Source of the DNA: Halichondria panicea
Lineage: Eukaryota > Porifera > Demospongiae > Suberitida > Halichondriidae
Assembly: GCF_963675165.1 (NCBI RefSeq)
Contig: NC_087378.1
Coordinates: 7,679,273-7,743,272, forward strand
Reading direction: 5' to 3'
Length of the DNA stretch: 64,000 nt
Numbering within the stretch: the first letter of the stretch is position 1; each line of letters opens with the position of its first letter. Shown here in pieces: positions 22,864-36,729 of the stretch. A program made the translations under genes and the position numbers. The notes beneath the pieces were generated by a model, which worked only from the letters and a program-made list of their open reading frames with translations, had not been told where the DNA came from and did not search any database.

Positions 22864-25800
22864 TTAGTTCTGTTTGAAAACTGTTAGTGCTATATATACC
22901 ACTGGGATTGAAAACACTGTGGTGACGGTTGCTATGGTTAGTTTAGGATGAGCTCTGCACCACTTTACTGCTCTGTGTAGTTTCAGCATCAGCCTCAGGG
23001 GGCGGGCGTCAAATAGAACTTGCTCAAATTGCTCGGAATGACCCGTCTGGGTGTGTGTGGGGGGGAAGATAATTATAATAATAATATTAAGATTTTTGTG
23101 CACTTAATAACGATAACATACAAATAGATATTGAGACGCACGCACACACACACAGGCTGTATATTTTATAATTATAGTCACTAGTCTGACTCTCTGCACC
23201 TGTGTGACGACTGTGTAGGAGAGCTGCCTCTTCTGCACGACCATCCCCACGATCCTGACTCTCTGGAGTAGTCGGAGGAGCACGTTGCTCTGGACAATCC
23301 TCTCTACACTGCCCACCAGCATGTCACACATCACAAGCCGGGCAGGGGCTGTGGTCATGTGATAGCAGCATGACAGTCATGGGAAAGTGTGAATAGTTAG
23401 TAAGTTAGCACATCTGCATGAGGTGTACATCTGCATGAGGTGAATGTCTGCATGAGGTGCATGTCTATATGTGTTATAGTGTCCCAAAACCTGAGGTAGC
23501 GAAAAATCCTAAGACAAATTGTGTATAGTGTACGTACTTGTAACTACAGGTTTGCAAAGTGTGCACATGTACATGATTGTTATCATAAATTGCACAGACT
23601 ATTAAATACTTGTAATTACAAGTCTGCAAATTGGTACATGATTAATAATACTGGACTAAATTGCACCAGACGTGTTCACATATTCCTTTTACCTTGTTCC
23701 ACAATGTTGAAGTACATCTGAACACCCATATTGAGACCACGGTAGCTGTGTGGACCACAAGAGCATCATTGATTCATTGATGAATACAACTACTAACTAC
23801 ATGTAGTATGTACCATAAATGATGACGTCACTATAAAGCTACCAACCCCCCTCACACACACACACACACACACACCCTCACAGCATCTACAATGTATACT
23901 GTACCTATTGCTGGCACCAAGAGAGTATTATTTACTCTTGCTGGCACTTATAGCTATAGCCTAGAGGAGCATGCTTGAAGCTAGGGCTGATGTAAACCAC
24001 ACTAGTCTGTCTCTCACTTAGGATGGACCCAGGCTGTGACGACCTCATAGCAACGGTCTGGAGTGTTGGGTTGCCATCGAGTACCCTCCATCACCTGATC
24101 ATCTCGGAGGCTCAGTGATGATGTCATCATCTCACCCACTGCATACCCAACCATTTGTCTCACCTGTGTGTGGTGGGTGGGGTGTGGTTACAGTGGGTGG
24201 GTGTGTGTTCCTTGTATGTGAATGGTAAGTGATAAGTACTTCATTGAAAGGGTACAACTCTTATCAAAGCTATAGACACAGAAAAATCTATCTTTTTGGA
24301 CACTTATAAATTCTCACAAGGTCTGACAACAAAACTTTTGTTTGTAGATCATAACTGTACCGATAAGAAAGGGATCACACTGCAACATACATGTACATAA
24401 TTGTACTTACCTGCAGATTGCTGATGTCAGGTGATGAATGTTGCTGACCTGGCTCTTTTTCCAGTAGTTCTGGCAAGCAAAATGCCACCACTCCTGGGTA
24501 CACCTTACGAGGCTGACTTGGAATGCCCTCTGACTCCTTATCGGAGCCTTGTCCGGTGACCTCTGACATTCGAGGCTTTCCAAGAAAATACATAAACTGC
24601 TGGAGCGTTTCGTGTCCATCTCTGCCGCCACGGTAACGCCATACCCTGGGAGAGAAATCAAAGACTGTGTTTAGTATGCAAATCCGGATCAAGGGAACCA
24701 GCTCTCAACTCAAGACATAAAACTTTACAGGGGCAAAACATTTCTGCACAGACATTTAATCATGTACATAGTTACCAGTGCATGGTAATTTTCAGGTAAG
24801 CTTCAGGTAAGCAGGAACTTTTTGTAACTAGCAATAAATTTTTTTGTTTTTTTGTGAATGAAAGAAAGTCAAAAAAGTGGAGACAGTCACGGAATGGTGA
24901 TGCCTCCACCCACCAGACTCGCTGGTGTTGACTGTGAAGCACACTTAGACAGTTTTGCTTGAGTGAAGTGGAAGCATCAAAGGCCACCTTTTATAGGCAA
25001 GTACATTTGCAAGTATTTGTGGTTTACAGATATGAATGCCATTAGCAACGAATACCTCAAGTTAGCAGTTAGTGAGATAAAGAGTTTCGAATGACACTGT
25101 ACAAGTCTGATTGCGTATTGTGAATTGCATGCAAAGATGGGAAGTTGCATGTGATGCCTCACTCTGCAGGTGTGTGTGTGTGTGTGTGGGTGTGATTTCT
25201 TTACCTGTCCTCGTTCCCAAACACCCAGTGAATGATTTCCTCCTGCAGAGCGTCAGGTAGTGCAGCAATCGGCATGACAACAGTGCACTGGCCCAGCAAC
25301 CGACGCACAAGGAGCAGCTGTAATAAAGGACAACATATTGACACACTCTCACAGGTTAGTAAAATCATAGGTCGATAATAAATCCTGAACTCACGATTGT
25401 ACATCTATTGTTTTATGTACAGAAATTTACCTTCTCCTTTATGGTGGTTACCATGGTGAAGTGGCCGTCTTTCTCAAGGAAGTGCTATAAATAGGAAAGA
25501 CAAAGAATGTACACCACAAATTGTTGTAACTACGACAGCTAGCCTATAAGCAGTGTGCCCGTTGCAATAATTAGCCTAGAAACATACTTTACAGTCGGAT
25601 AGTCGATCACATGATGCTCTAACTCACTCACCTTTAGCTCGAGTAGTTGTTTGTGATTAGTCCCGCACAGCTCCCTCAGGTCTTTGCCCTCCAACCAGGT
25701 GGCCATTTCCCTATCAATGAACGAGGCCAGCTGCCGTACAATCTCCTCCTTGCTTGGAACTGTTGCTGAGGACTGGCAGATAGTATTGTTAATATACAGT

Positions 25801-26644
25801 CAGTATAAATAACCCTAGCTGTTCCTAGGACCACAGCTGAGTACACGTACATGTATTTCAATAAAATTGAAGCCTTGGAATATTAAATTAGTGTCAAAAT
25901 AAGCTGTAAAAAGGTAAAAAGAGTGGACATGAATCAAATAATGAAAACAACTAAAATGCTCAAAGTATTACCTGCTTTGACTTGCTGCCTGTCCTGGCCC
26001 ACCTGTCATAGTTGAAGCCTCTATCCAGGATACTCACTCTTCTATCCCCCTCTCGTATGCACACACTGATGTACTCAGACATCACTTTGCCCAGAAACCT
26101 GCCATCAACACGAAAACAACAACACACGGTATAAACAGGGCAAGTGCTGATCCCATTAATTTTATGATTAAACACAGATTATAGTCAGTGTATACGAACT
26201 AGCTTCCTCCCAAAACCAACCCCCCCCCCTGACCTACAATTTAAGCAAAATCGGCTTGGTGACAAGGCAAAACAGTGCTAGACCCACCCTCTCATGTGAT
26301 AATCACATGACTATTACCATGCGCACACACTGCTGTACACTACTATCCTAGTTGTGTACTGTACGTACAACTCATGCACACCTGAACTGCTCCAGCCATT
26401 CGTCCTCGAGCAGCTGTTGCATGACATCCTCAAACATTGCCCCAGGCAGATCCTTTGTGAGTCGTGACCTCTGCCTCTGTAGAGAAGGTCTCCCTTCTGT
26501 CGAGGTGAGGCTGAAGCCAGGGGTGAGAAATATATCAGTCCCCAGTCTCACTATCTCTGGCTTGTGATCGTAGTAGGTTCTCCACTCTGGGCTGAAGTCA
26601 TGGCGACATGTGAGCACACTCCCAGTGATCTCAGTGGAAACCAC

Positions 26645-26680
<36 letters not shown>

Positions 26681-29600
26681 TGTGTGTGTGTGTGTGTGTG
26701 TGGGTGTGTGTGTGTGTGTGTGGGGGGGGGGGGAGTGTCAATATGTAGTGGATCAGGAATTGATACTATATACTGTCCTGCTTGATGTACATGACATACA
26801 TGTACTAGATACCAACACAGAATGTATTCCAGGCCTAAGTATGATTGTCTATCATTTGTACTATAAAATCCCTGTGTACAGAACAGCTATCATTGCCTCA
26901 CCTCCTGAGAGCCTCCCATGTCCTTGTGTTGGGGTAGCCACAGGGTATGATAATGGCTGGCACCAGACAAGAAGCAGAGGACTCCTCTCTGAGCAGAGCC
27001 ATGAAGAGTGAGGTCCACACCTGAGACGTGTCGTAGGGATGACCGTTGCTGTACGCCTTGAAGAAATAGGCACCTGGATGCATGGGGCAATACACAGAGA
27101 GAGTGGCATCATACATGTACATAGTTTATACCAATCTCATGGCTCTACGAAAGAATTAACCCGGCCTACGCAATAGATGCTTATTGCAGGTAATGTAAGC
27201 CCCACCCACTCCTCGTACACAGCATGTGTACCTTCATGTGTGAAGAGAATCTCTGCATTCTCAATCTCCAGCCCACTCTCATCACAGATGGAGGCTATGC
27301 CACTGTCACACCTCATACCAATCTGTACACGTACACACACACACACATCGAATAATAGCATTAACTTAGTTGAAAAATTACAGGGATATTAAAAAATAAT
27401 TCACGAGTGTATATGTAATGTGACCTTTGTTCCTTACGTACCTCGAGTGGTCGTTCACAGTGCTCTCCATTTGGAGCATAGCATCCAATGATCTGTGGGC
27501 CACAGCATCTAATGCAGTAATGTACAAGACACGATCATGAATGGCCGCCTGGCTGGGCTAGCTGGCTATGATGTCATCTATCATAAATGGCCGCCTGGCT
27601 ATGATGTCATCACTCACCGTGCACAGTTGAAGAAGCTTGTGTTTAGAGTCACAGTGAAGGTCTTGGGCTTAACAGGAACTTGTGACTGCATGCCGTTTTA
27701 AATAAATAAAACCTCACACACACACACGTATTGAAACAGTAGAGAGCTTATAGCCATAGTCATTGTATATGTACGTTATCCGAGCAACACATGGAACGAG
27801 AGCTAGCTAATCATTGGTTCCATGATTCAAGTTGCCTGAATGACATAATCCATATATCAACTACAGTAGTGTCCTTTTTTTGTACATGCACATAAACAAA
27901 TGCCTGAATACAAACAAACAACGATCACCTGACTCTCAAAGTCTCCCTCGATCTGGTCTTCCCTGGAGAGTAGCGTTACCTTCCTCTCATAGAAGTGTCC
28001 ATCCTTTGACTGACCCAGACGCTGGTCAATCACTCTCACGGCAACCGCCCTCCGACCCTGAGGCAACATTGTATATATATATATATAATTAACTTTATTG
28101 GTAAACAATTTACACACTGTCAGGATATAGAGTATCAGAGAAACAGTATTTCTTCTACTACAACGATTAAAATGCAAGTGGGCATGTACATAAAACACAA
28201 TGTGTATACTGACACTTGCGCACGAATCTCATGCAATAAGAAAATCCTGTATCAGTATGTTATGCCATAATGATAAGAGATTGCCTACGATATTACCTTC
28301 AGCTCAGCCAGAGAGAGTTGATCATTGAACAGCTCTGAGGACTTGACCAGCTCACCATCCACTGACACCTGAGAGGGGGACGAGTGTAGAGACATGACAT
28401 CATCATTACATGCACGGCTGTGAATATTGCATGCAGGTAGACATGTTATTCGTCTCATCACACACTTCAAAGAGCTACTAAAAACACACACAAAAAACTA
28501 AAATGGAACGTTCGCAACACAACTTATGGACAATATAGCCCCGAAAATAGGCCAAATTTGTACATGTATTACTGTAGTTATGGATGGATAGGTTCTATTC
28601 AAATATGAAGACAATATAATACTGTTCATGTGATCAAACTGCCATGCTGCTTACATGAGTGATGCCCATCTGCAGGAGTATCTGACTGAACTCTGTGTAG
28701 CATGCCAGCAGTGTCTGTCTCATGTTCTCCTCCAGACTACGAGAGCCGTCAGTTCGTACACTCAGGGAGATGCCCTGAGGGTGAGGCGGGGGGAGGAATG
28801 AAGCGTGACACGTGCTTATTAATAGCTAGAAGACACTTTAAGTAAATACATGTACCATGCATGATACTATAGTACGTAATTGCTGTAAAACACATTCTTA
28901 CTTACTGTGAATGCAACATTTCGATACGAAACGCAATCACTGATCATCAGATAGGGCCTTTCAAAGGAAAGTTGGCTACCAAAACAGACCCACTTCTCGA
29001 GGTTATAAAGGCTATTTGGCAAAGCGGTTTGACCACTTCAACACTTCAAGCAGATGTACATATTGTGTTTGCTAAAACGTTTACCCACCTCTTCCCATAA
29101 TCTATTGCTATAGCCACATTCCAGCAACTGTTTCTTGTCCTCAATGTTACGAGGAGAGGCGGCCAGGTATTGCTCCAGTTCACACATCCTCCACATAACA
29201 TCATGTTTGGGTTCGATAGCCTCGTCTTGTGATGTGGGTGTGGCTTGTGAGGGAGTGAGGGTGAGGAAGTGTCGGAGGTGGGAGGAGAGGAGGAACTTGA
29301 GGGAGTCATAGCGAGGGCTCTGTATATGGGGCAAGGGCATATAACTTTTAGTACAGCTAGACATTTTTATTTTGTAATTGAAAAAAGAAGTGAATTGAGA
29401 CAGTCACAACATGGTGCATCTTTGCAAGTTTGATGAAACTAAATTTTTGGACATGTTGAAGCAAAAAAGGGCAACAACACAGCGAAGGAGCTTATATTAG
29501 GAAAGCTACTAACAGAGGCCATGTTTTATAGGCACGTACATTTTTACACGTACATGTATTTGTGATTTACTAGGCGTCGTGATTATTACATGAATGTCAT

Positions 29601-32600
29601 TAGCAATTAATACACAATGAAAACCTCAAATTGGGCTTGCTAGGGACAGTGAGGTAGATACAACATTGTACATGTGCGACAGACTACCTGCATGTGCTCT
29701 ATCCTGGTGGCACATGACACTAGCAGCTGCATTGTCTCATGACTGGCCAGCACCTCACGGGGAAACTTCCTATAGAGAAAATAATGTGTACAAAGGAGCA
29801 TTAAGCAAACCTACTATAAACATTGCTAAAAAAATCTACAAACGCCTGCCAATATATAATCACAATCCTACTGGTCGTAATGATCTCCACTCTATACTGC
29901 TCTATACACACAGCTGCTACGTTCATTATAGCGGTTTTTAACTTAGGTAGTTAATATTAGAGGCTATTTGAATGTAGGCCATTAATTTCTAGTCAATTGA
30001 TATTTCAGAGTAAGAAAGCCATAATATCAACGCACTGTGTGAAGATGTCAATGAGCTTGTCTGTGCTCAGAGAAGAGACAGCTGTGAAGTCACTCTGGAA
30101 TAAGGTTGTGTAGAGGGCCACTCGAGACAGCTGCTGACTGATCCCCTCCCACACATCCTTCTTGAACCTGCAGGATACAGGGGAGAACATAGTCAATTAC
30201 AATACAATGGAATTAAACAGTTGAATTAAACAAGACCCATAGTATACATGTAGTTGCTATACAATGTATGACTGTATAAGCATCCATCAAATATCTCTAC
30301 CATGAGCAAACAAGCTAAGTCGTCTGATAAGCACAGGCGTTTAAAAACCAAATTCTATGGTATCCGGTATAGCCCAAGTGGCAATTCTTGCAGGCTACAT
30401 AAAGTACACACATGCACCTTCCGTCCTCTAATGCTTCCTCAATGCTTTTCAAACAGGGGGCGGTTAGTTGTGAGACCACACCCATTTTCTGTTCCTCCTT
30501 CTCGTGTACGAGGTCCTCTGGCTCTTCTGTGATGTTAGTCACGACCTCCCGCACAGCTCGATGGGGGGTCTCCACATCCATGGCCAACACCAGCAGCTAT
30601 GTGGGGGGTCATACAGTAGCTATAGTAACAGTGAGGAATGCATGGTCAGCATTATCGCTACACGTAGAGCAGCTACTAATAATAATAATAATTGCTATTA
30701 AGCACAACGCAAATATCTGTACGCATGAGCAAGCAGCTTTAATGAAGATATGTTCATTTCGTCAGCGCTTGACTATGAACTAACGAATACAAGTTATCCA
30801 TTGTCTGTTGCTATAGTAACCCACCTCACACACAGCTAGTAGCTGCTTGTGAGACAACCGCCCACTTGCAAAGCCATACATGTGCTGACGGACACTGGAG
30901 TAGCGCTCCTTTGTCAGCTGTAGCTTACACACTCTAAACACGCCGCGTATCTCCTGCCATGAGAGATACAGTTGTAGAGAGCCTGAAATTACAAGAATAA
31001 GAATTGACTTACGTCTCGTCTTCCCTTGAACACCAGTGAGCTGAAGAGATCGCGTATTCCTCTCTCCTCAGCAGGGAAGTGATGGGTCATGAACTGACAC
31101 GCATTCTGAGTGTACAAAATAGCGATAGGAAGATTAAGAACATGCAGCTAGCACACTGACCTTAATGAGGAACAGAAGGGAGCTCTGGCTGGAGGCCACA
31201 AAGTGTCTCGCCAACTGACTGGAGAATTGTCTAGTGGGATAAAAGAGTAGGTATTTGAAGAGTTCACAAAATCGATCCCACAAAAGTTACCAATGTCTGG
31301 GAAATGAGTGGAATGGAGCTAGACTAGCTGTATATACATGTACATGCATGTTTACAACACATGTGCACACATAATCGTACTCCTCCTCGTACCCACATGA
31401 TCTCATAACCACACCCACCTACCCACCCACGCACCTGAACTCATCTCCGCTAGCTGTGTCAGGCAGGAGGGTGGCCAGGAGATCAATACCGTACGACATG
31501 AAGTCGTTAATATCGTGTCCTTCCCCGAGAATATCTTGAGTGGTCTGGAGCACATTCAGTGTCAGTGAGAGTTTCTCCTCGTCACTCAGACTCATCAAAC
31601 GATCCACATTCTTAATCTGCAATTAATTTACATAATATACACATAGAAACTGATCTACTCATAATTATGTATTTCATATAAATAGAACGTAAAATTATTA
31701 TGATCTTGTGTAAAACTGCAGACATATCTGAAATAATTCCAATATATTCACTCACTAGTTTGGGGGCGACAATGCCGCAGAGTTGGAAGGGTGTGGTCAC
31801 GTCATTGTGTAGGGAGAGGATGGTGAGGTCCAGCAGCTGTATGGCCAGCTGTGTGTGTGTAGGGAGGGTGTGTGTGTGTGTGTGGGTGGGGAGGGGGCGT
31901 GTGTGTGTGTGTGGGGGGGGGGGGAGAGGGCATGTGTGTGTGTGGGGAGGAGGGGGCGTAGTGCTCAGAGCAGAGGAGAATCAATCACAATAAGTCTACA
32001 GTCAGTGTACAGAGTGACACGATTAAGTAGCGAGTTAGTATAGTACATGCTACAATCTGACAGCTAGCAATGAACATAAGCTGTAAGATGACAACAGTCT
32101 TAGGCTATGTGCTATAGAGCTAGCTAGGTCCTACCTTTTTCCTATCCACCCTCCATGTTATGTAACTAGACGGGGGCGGAGGCTCCTCCCCAAAGAACCT
32201 GTCAGAGAGAAATAAGGAGACGTAAATAAACAAACAAACAAACAAACCAACAAACACTTTGCGGGAAACCAACCAGTCAAGGATCGTGGGTAGAGACAGC
32301 TGCTAACTATACAAAGTGCTCACTTGGTCAGTTTCTTGCTGTTGAAGTCGACGATGACCTCGTGTGATGGAGGCTGTTCGAACAGTTTGGGCAGAACACT
32401 CGCGTAGAGGAATGAGATGTTATCACCTCTTCTCACCTGCACAGGTAATATGCGTGTGAAGAGTTTGATTGCTACCAACATATATTTGCGTACTCCCTCT
32501 ACTTAATAACAATAGGTGTATACTGTAGTCACTACTCACCATCATACAGGCTAGCTTTATCAATCTCAGGAGGACTTGAATCCGAGCAGTTTTGTCAGTG

Positions 32601-35600
32601 TCTCTCTCTGCTTCAGTAGCCAATGGTTGATCACTCGGACTAGCCTCCTTACTTGCTCCACCATCCACTGGTGGCTGGTCTTCACCTCCCTCTGCATCTT
32701 CACTACCTGTATGATAATCTCACTCACACACTCAACTCAACTATACTATTGTACCAACCTACGTATCTACTTTTGCCTATGGTATGATGATGGTGATGAT
32801 ACAACATGTTCCAGGATTATCTATCTCTTTAACAAAGAGGTTACTCTACAACACTAGCATATACAGGGAACTTGTTAAGTGACATAATTTCAACTATTAC
32901 AACCACACACCTGTAGCCATCTCCCTGCCACTGTGACCACTCCCAGGTTCTAGTGCCCCCTCGTCCTCCAGAGGTAGTGCGGTTACAAGCTCCTCCAGAA
33001 GATGGTTACACACTTCCACTGCCTCTCTCCTCAGATGTGCTGCCTGGGCGTGGGCTATCACCGTGTCAACTGGTGGGAACAGGTGGAACGTGTTCACTAG
33101 AAAACTAAGACCCTCGGACAGCAGTAACCTCCTATAGTGTGTGTGTGTGTGTGTGTGTGGGGGGGGGGTATTAAGTACAACACATGATTGGGACAGATTT
33201 GCTGCGTGTGCAATCAATTTAAGATAAAAAATGTACATTGCTAACTCTTTCCCGGCTTTAATCATATTTTCTTAAATCCAGAGGAAATGAATGTACAGTC
33301 TATCAGTATGTACTGTAAAGGTTGAGAGGTATTAATCTCTGAGTACATGTATTAACTCACTTGTGTTGAGAGCAGACTGCCAGTGATCCATACTCAAGCA
33401 GCTGACACGAGACGCTGTGGTCATGGACACCAAACACTGGGCCAAACAGGTTAGGCAGGTTTGTCTGGAGGGCTTGGTACGGGGGAGTCCCATGCTCCAC
33501 TAGGGTAGTCACGAACTCCATCAACTCGAGGAAAAACTCGCTAGGCGAGTTAGACAAGTATCCTACACATGGGAGGAGAAAATAATTACATAATTTATAT
33601 TGACTGTAAGATTAGGGAAAGGAATGATCTTTTTAGGGCTAAAATGGCGAGAATTTTGGGGAAATATCTTACTGGGTATAGGAGAGGAAAAACCACACAT
33701 AATTATTATAAGAAAAGTGAAGCTCTATACAGAGAGACCTGCATGATAACAAGTGTATCGACAGAATTACTCTTTTTTAGTGCATAGTAACATTACCGCA
33801 CCCTCAGTGGAGTAGGTCATGAGTAGAGAGATGGGCTGGTGTAGGAAGTGGGCAGCTGGTGAGCTATGGAGGGGGTAGGCGGCCAGGATGGTCTCCGTGA
33901 GGGAGAGCAGCTTACAGATGACTGCCGAGAGAGAGGTGGGGTCTGGGGAACAGAGGGCCTCCCACTGCATAGATTAATGGACGGGTATTGAGCAGGGGGA
34001 TGGAATACAACCATCCCAGTTTAGGGTACTCTTTCAGCTGCTATAACTTGAATTCTGTGGGTCCAATGTCAAACATTAATTTTTATGATTTTCTGAAAGC
34101 CTAGAAAAAGACCTTTCAAATGGTGTCATCAAATTTAATATTTGAGAGAAAAAAAAATTTGCCTATTTAGCGATATCATGGATAATAGCCCATGGTCCAA
34201 GGCCGAAAAATAACAAATTATGGCCCTGACAAAATTTTGAATTTAAACACATTATTTGAAAGGTCTCTTTCTAAGCTTTCAGAAAATTAGAAAATTTTTG
34301 ACATTGGATCACCCGCCCCCCTTTTAATCCATGGTTTGGGCATGGTATTTTCCAAAAATAGGAAATTATGACTCGTTCCAAATTTGGAATTTGAGCGTAC
34401 CATCTGAACGGGCTCCTTCTAAGCTTTCATAAAATCATAAAATCGTTGAATTTGGACCATCAGAACTCTAGTTACAGAGCCAACTCTAGGAATTGCATAG
34501 ATTGCTGAATACAGTACATATAACGTAGGCAGCTCATGTTACAATGTCACATGTGAGGGGCGTATAATTCATGTAATGGAGAATCCATAAAATCTCAAGA
34601 GATACTAACAGTGTGTGGTTGCATGAGGTTCACCTTTCTGAAACAAGCCAGTAAAGCCTTGAACAGGGCAGCTAGCAATGGCTCCTCTTCTTGCTCCACA
34701 GACTCTCCGTCAGTTTCAGTATCTTCTTCTACAATAAGGTCGTCATCGGTGGGAGGTATTGAGTTGGCCTGGTAACCATCCACAGGAGGTGTGGGTGTAG
34801 TCTGTTGGAGCTGCTTCCTGTCAGGAGGTGTGGTCTCATCATCACTACGAGGACTGGTTGAGTGCTCCTCAATATCACTGCCTCTCACAAAAACCAACTA
34901 AAATAATAATAACAAACAGCCATTTCAATCAGCCATTTCTAGTCAGTTTTATACCCACCTGTACAATAGAGAGCAGTCTAGTCAGTGCCTGAGGGGAGGT
35001 CTTAGTGGTATAGCCCAAGAGGTCTTCAAAAGGCCCCCAACTTATGCCTAAGATCGATGAGGGCACGTCAACGTCTTTTTTCAGCATCTCGTTCAGTTGC
35101 ATCTGTGTGTTGCAATAATATAGCAATAAGGTACTAAGCAGAATCTAGCAGGTGGCTACAGAGAGTGGCCTACGTCCATTAGTAGACCAAGGAAAGGAAA
35201 ATACTCGAGTTAATTTCTAGGTGGGACTATTACCTAAGATGTTCACATAACACTCTAATGGAAAACATTGTGCAAAAGCTGCTACCCTCCTCTAGCAAGA
35301 TCACCTGCAATGGCTGACTGGAGGTTACTACCGGACAGCTGTCTAGAACAGCTCTAAGGAAGACACTCAGTTTGACTCTCTCACTGGTGGGGATCTCCTC
35401 AGTCTTTTCTGTTGCAGTCAGTTCTCCCCAGCAGCTGTCAGACTGATGAGGAGTAGCTTTCAGGGAGCCAAACAATCTGTCTAGATCAAGGCTGTTGTGT
35501 GTGTGAGAGGGGGGGGGGGGAGTATCGGAACAACAATACAGAAAACAAAGATATCAGTGGTAGACTACACAACCTGCACTAGATACAGCTATTGTAATGG

Positions 35601-36422
35601 TACCTATAGAGTTGTGTCTTGGGCTAGACTACTTACCTTAGATGAACACGGAGGATTTGTCTTTCCTCTAGTAATCTCTCCAGCCCCTCCACCATCTTCA
35701 GCTCATGTACAGCCCACACCTTCACAGCAGGGGAAAATCTGCATACAGACATAAACACACTATAATTCATATGGATTACTCAAATTGTAGCCATAATTAA
35801 AAAAATAGAATTTCTCACGTACTCTTGGGCAGTTTCCAGTGCCTTCAGCAGGTCAACAAGAACTGTACAGCATCTCTGTATAAAATTACTTTTTCTCATC
35901 ATGGGTCTTCAATAGTCAGCTATTAGGCTATTATCTATAATATTACTAAAGTACCTGTGCCACAGTGGAGGGTGTGTCTGTCTCCTGGGTGACCTGATAC
36001 AGGACGGTGATGAGTCTCTGCCAGTAGCGTGGTCGGACACACAGCTCTCTCCTCAACGGAGGCATCACCAACACCATCGTCCCATGCTATTGTAACAGAA
36101 ATGAAATTATGTACTTATTTATATTAAAATCGTGCTCACATCTCTTTTTGCATGTGTGTCGGTTGCTATTGACTGTGCTCCTAGCAATACCATCTCAAGA
36201 GGATTGATACGAAACCAGTCCCTGTAAATTAGTAAACAATCCATAATAATTATTACCATAATTATAATTATGAGTGGACCTTTCTCTGGTTTTCTTCCCA
36301 TAAGGCCTGTGACGAAGTTTTTCCAGAGACCAGTCAAAGTCCTCCCACTTGAGTGGGATCTCGGGTAGTGTGTGTCCACCTTGGATCGTCCCTGTGGTGC
36401 TTTCAGGGCTAATATCAGCCAT
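22864..36422 (-). CDS. Very large multi-exon gene, unidentified (possibly two genes)
   Basis: I do not recognise this protein. The start is MADISPESTTGTIQGGHTLP at 36422. Traceable coding exons include 36422-36281, 36223-36139, 36086-35955, 35738-35639, 35493-35226, 35104-34964, 34897-34607, 33969-33800, 33562-33357, about 33134-32913, 31620-31437, 30590-30420, 30170-30040, 29320-29090, 28370-28290, 28060-27930, about 27320-27230, about 27075-26905, 26640-26385, 26097-25975, 25350-25205, 24655-24415, about 24166-24010 and 23060-22864. Most of the roughly 1,500-2,000 residue product looks alpha-helical with leucine-rich segments and an acidic linker (DDDLIVEEDTETDGESVEQ). The last exon ends in a hydrophobic segment (LTIATVTTVFSIPVVYIALT) three residues from the stop, like a tail anchor. 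No kinase, protease, USP or helicase motif was found. All exons share one strand and no start-like leader was seen inside, favouring one gene, but a split near 27-28 kb cannot be excluded. Confidence 0.5.
24785..25110. repeat. Dispersed repeat family G, copy 1
   Basis: In an intron of the large gene. It shares gagacagtcac, ccttttataggcaagtacat, gtatttgtggtttac and an atgaatgccattagcaa block, in order, with 29340-29670. Noncoding; type unknown. Confidence 0.6.
26645..26735. repeat. (GT)n microsatellite with poly-G end
   Basis: Long GT array with a run of G at 26722-26733, inside an intron of the large gene and adjacent to the 26640-26385 exon. Confidence 0.9.
29335..29670. repeat. Dispersed repeat family G, copy 2
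   Basis: Second copy of the element at 24785-25110 with the same ordered blocks (gagacagtcac, ttttataggcacgtacat, gtatttgtgatttac, atgaatgtcattagcaa). It lies in another intron of the same gene. Confidence 0.6.
31850..31960. repeat. GT/poly-G low-complexity array
   Basis: Three irregular units of gtgtgtgtgtgtgg followed by a G-rich stretch and gcgtg, in an intron of the large gene. Confidence 0.8.
34030..34490. repeat. Dispersed foldback repeat family F, longest copy
   Basis: The most complete copy. The left arm has ctgtgggtccaatgtcaaac and ttttatgattttctgaaagc. The right arm has ttctaagctttcataaaatc and gttgaatttggaccatcaga. The arms are imperfect inverted complements about 450 bases apart, with further mirrored motifs inside. 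No coding capacity: a MITE-like foldback element. Confidence 0.7.
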
Positions 36423-36729
36423 AATACTTGACACTGTACTGCTTCTAAATCATTACTTAAGTTTAGGTAAAGATCCCTTTTAAGGAAATCATTATCGACT
36501 TCACTAATAGCTAATTATTGCATTGTCGATCCTTACCACATATGGTAAAGGGTCATTACTGTTACTGTAGCATTATTAAAAGAGAGGATAAAATAATCAC
36601 AAGCATAAACACTGCTACACCAAAAAGCATCAGACACAAAAGTACATCATAAAAATGCATTTACTTCTGTATCTTCAGAAATAACAGGCTGTCTGCGATG
36701 CAAACTAAATAGTTAATGGTATGGTAGGA
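36423..36729. other. PRXL2A 3' UTR / large-gene promoter region
   Basis: About 300 bases between the PRXL2A stop and the next minus-strand start codon. It should contain the PRXL2A 3' UTR, where a SECIS element is expected. A clear hairpin is present (cctttacca/tggtaagg at about 36533-36553), but it lacks the AA apical bulge of a SECIS. I could not identify a SECIS by eye. Confidence 0.4.

Noticed and set aside
36423-36729. SECIS candidate hairpins downstream of PRXL2A
   Set aside because: One strong hairpin (about 36533-36553) and some ATGA/GAT pairs exist, but none has the full quartet plus apical AA arrangement by eye.
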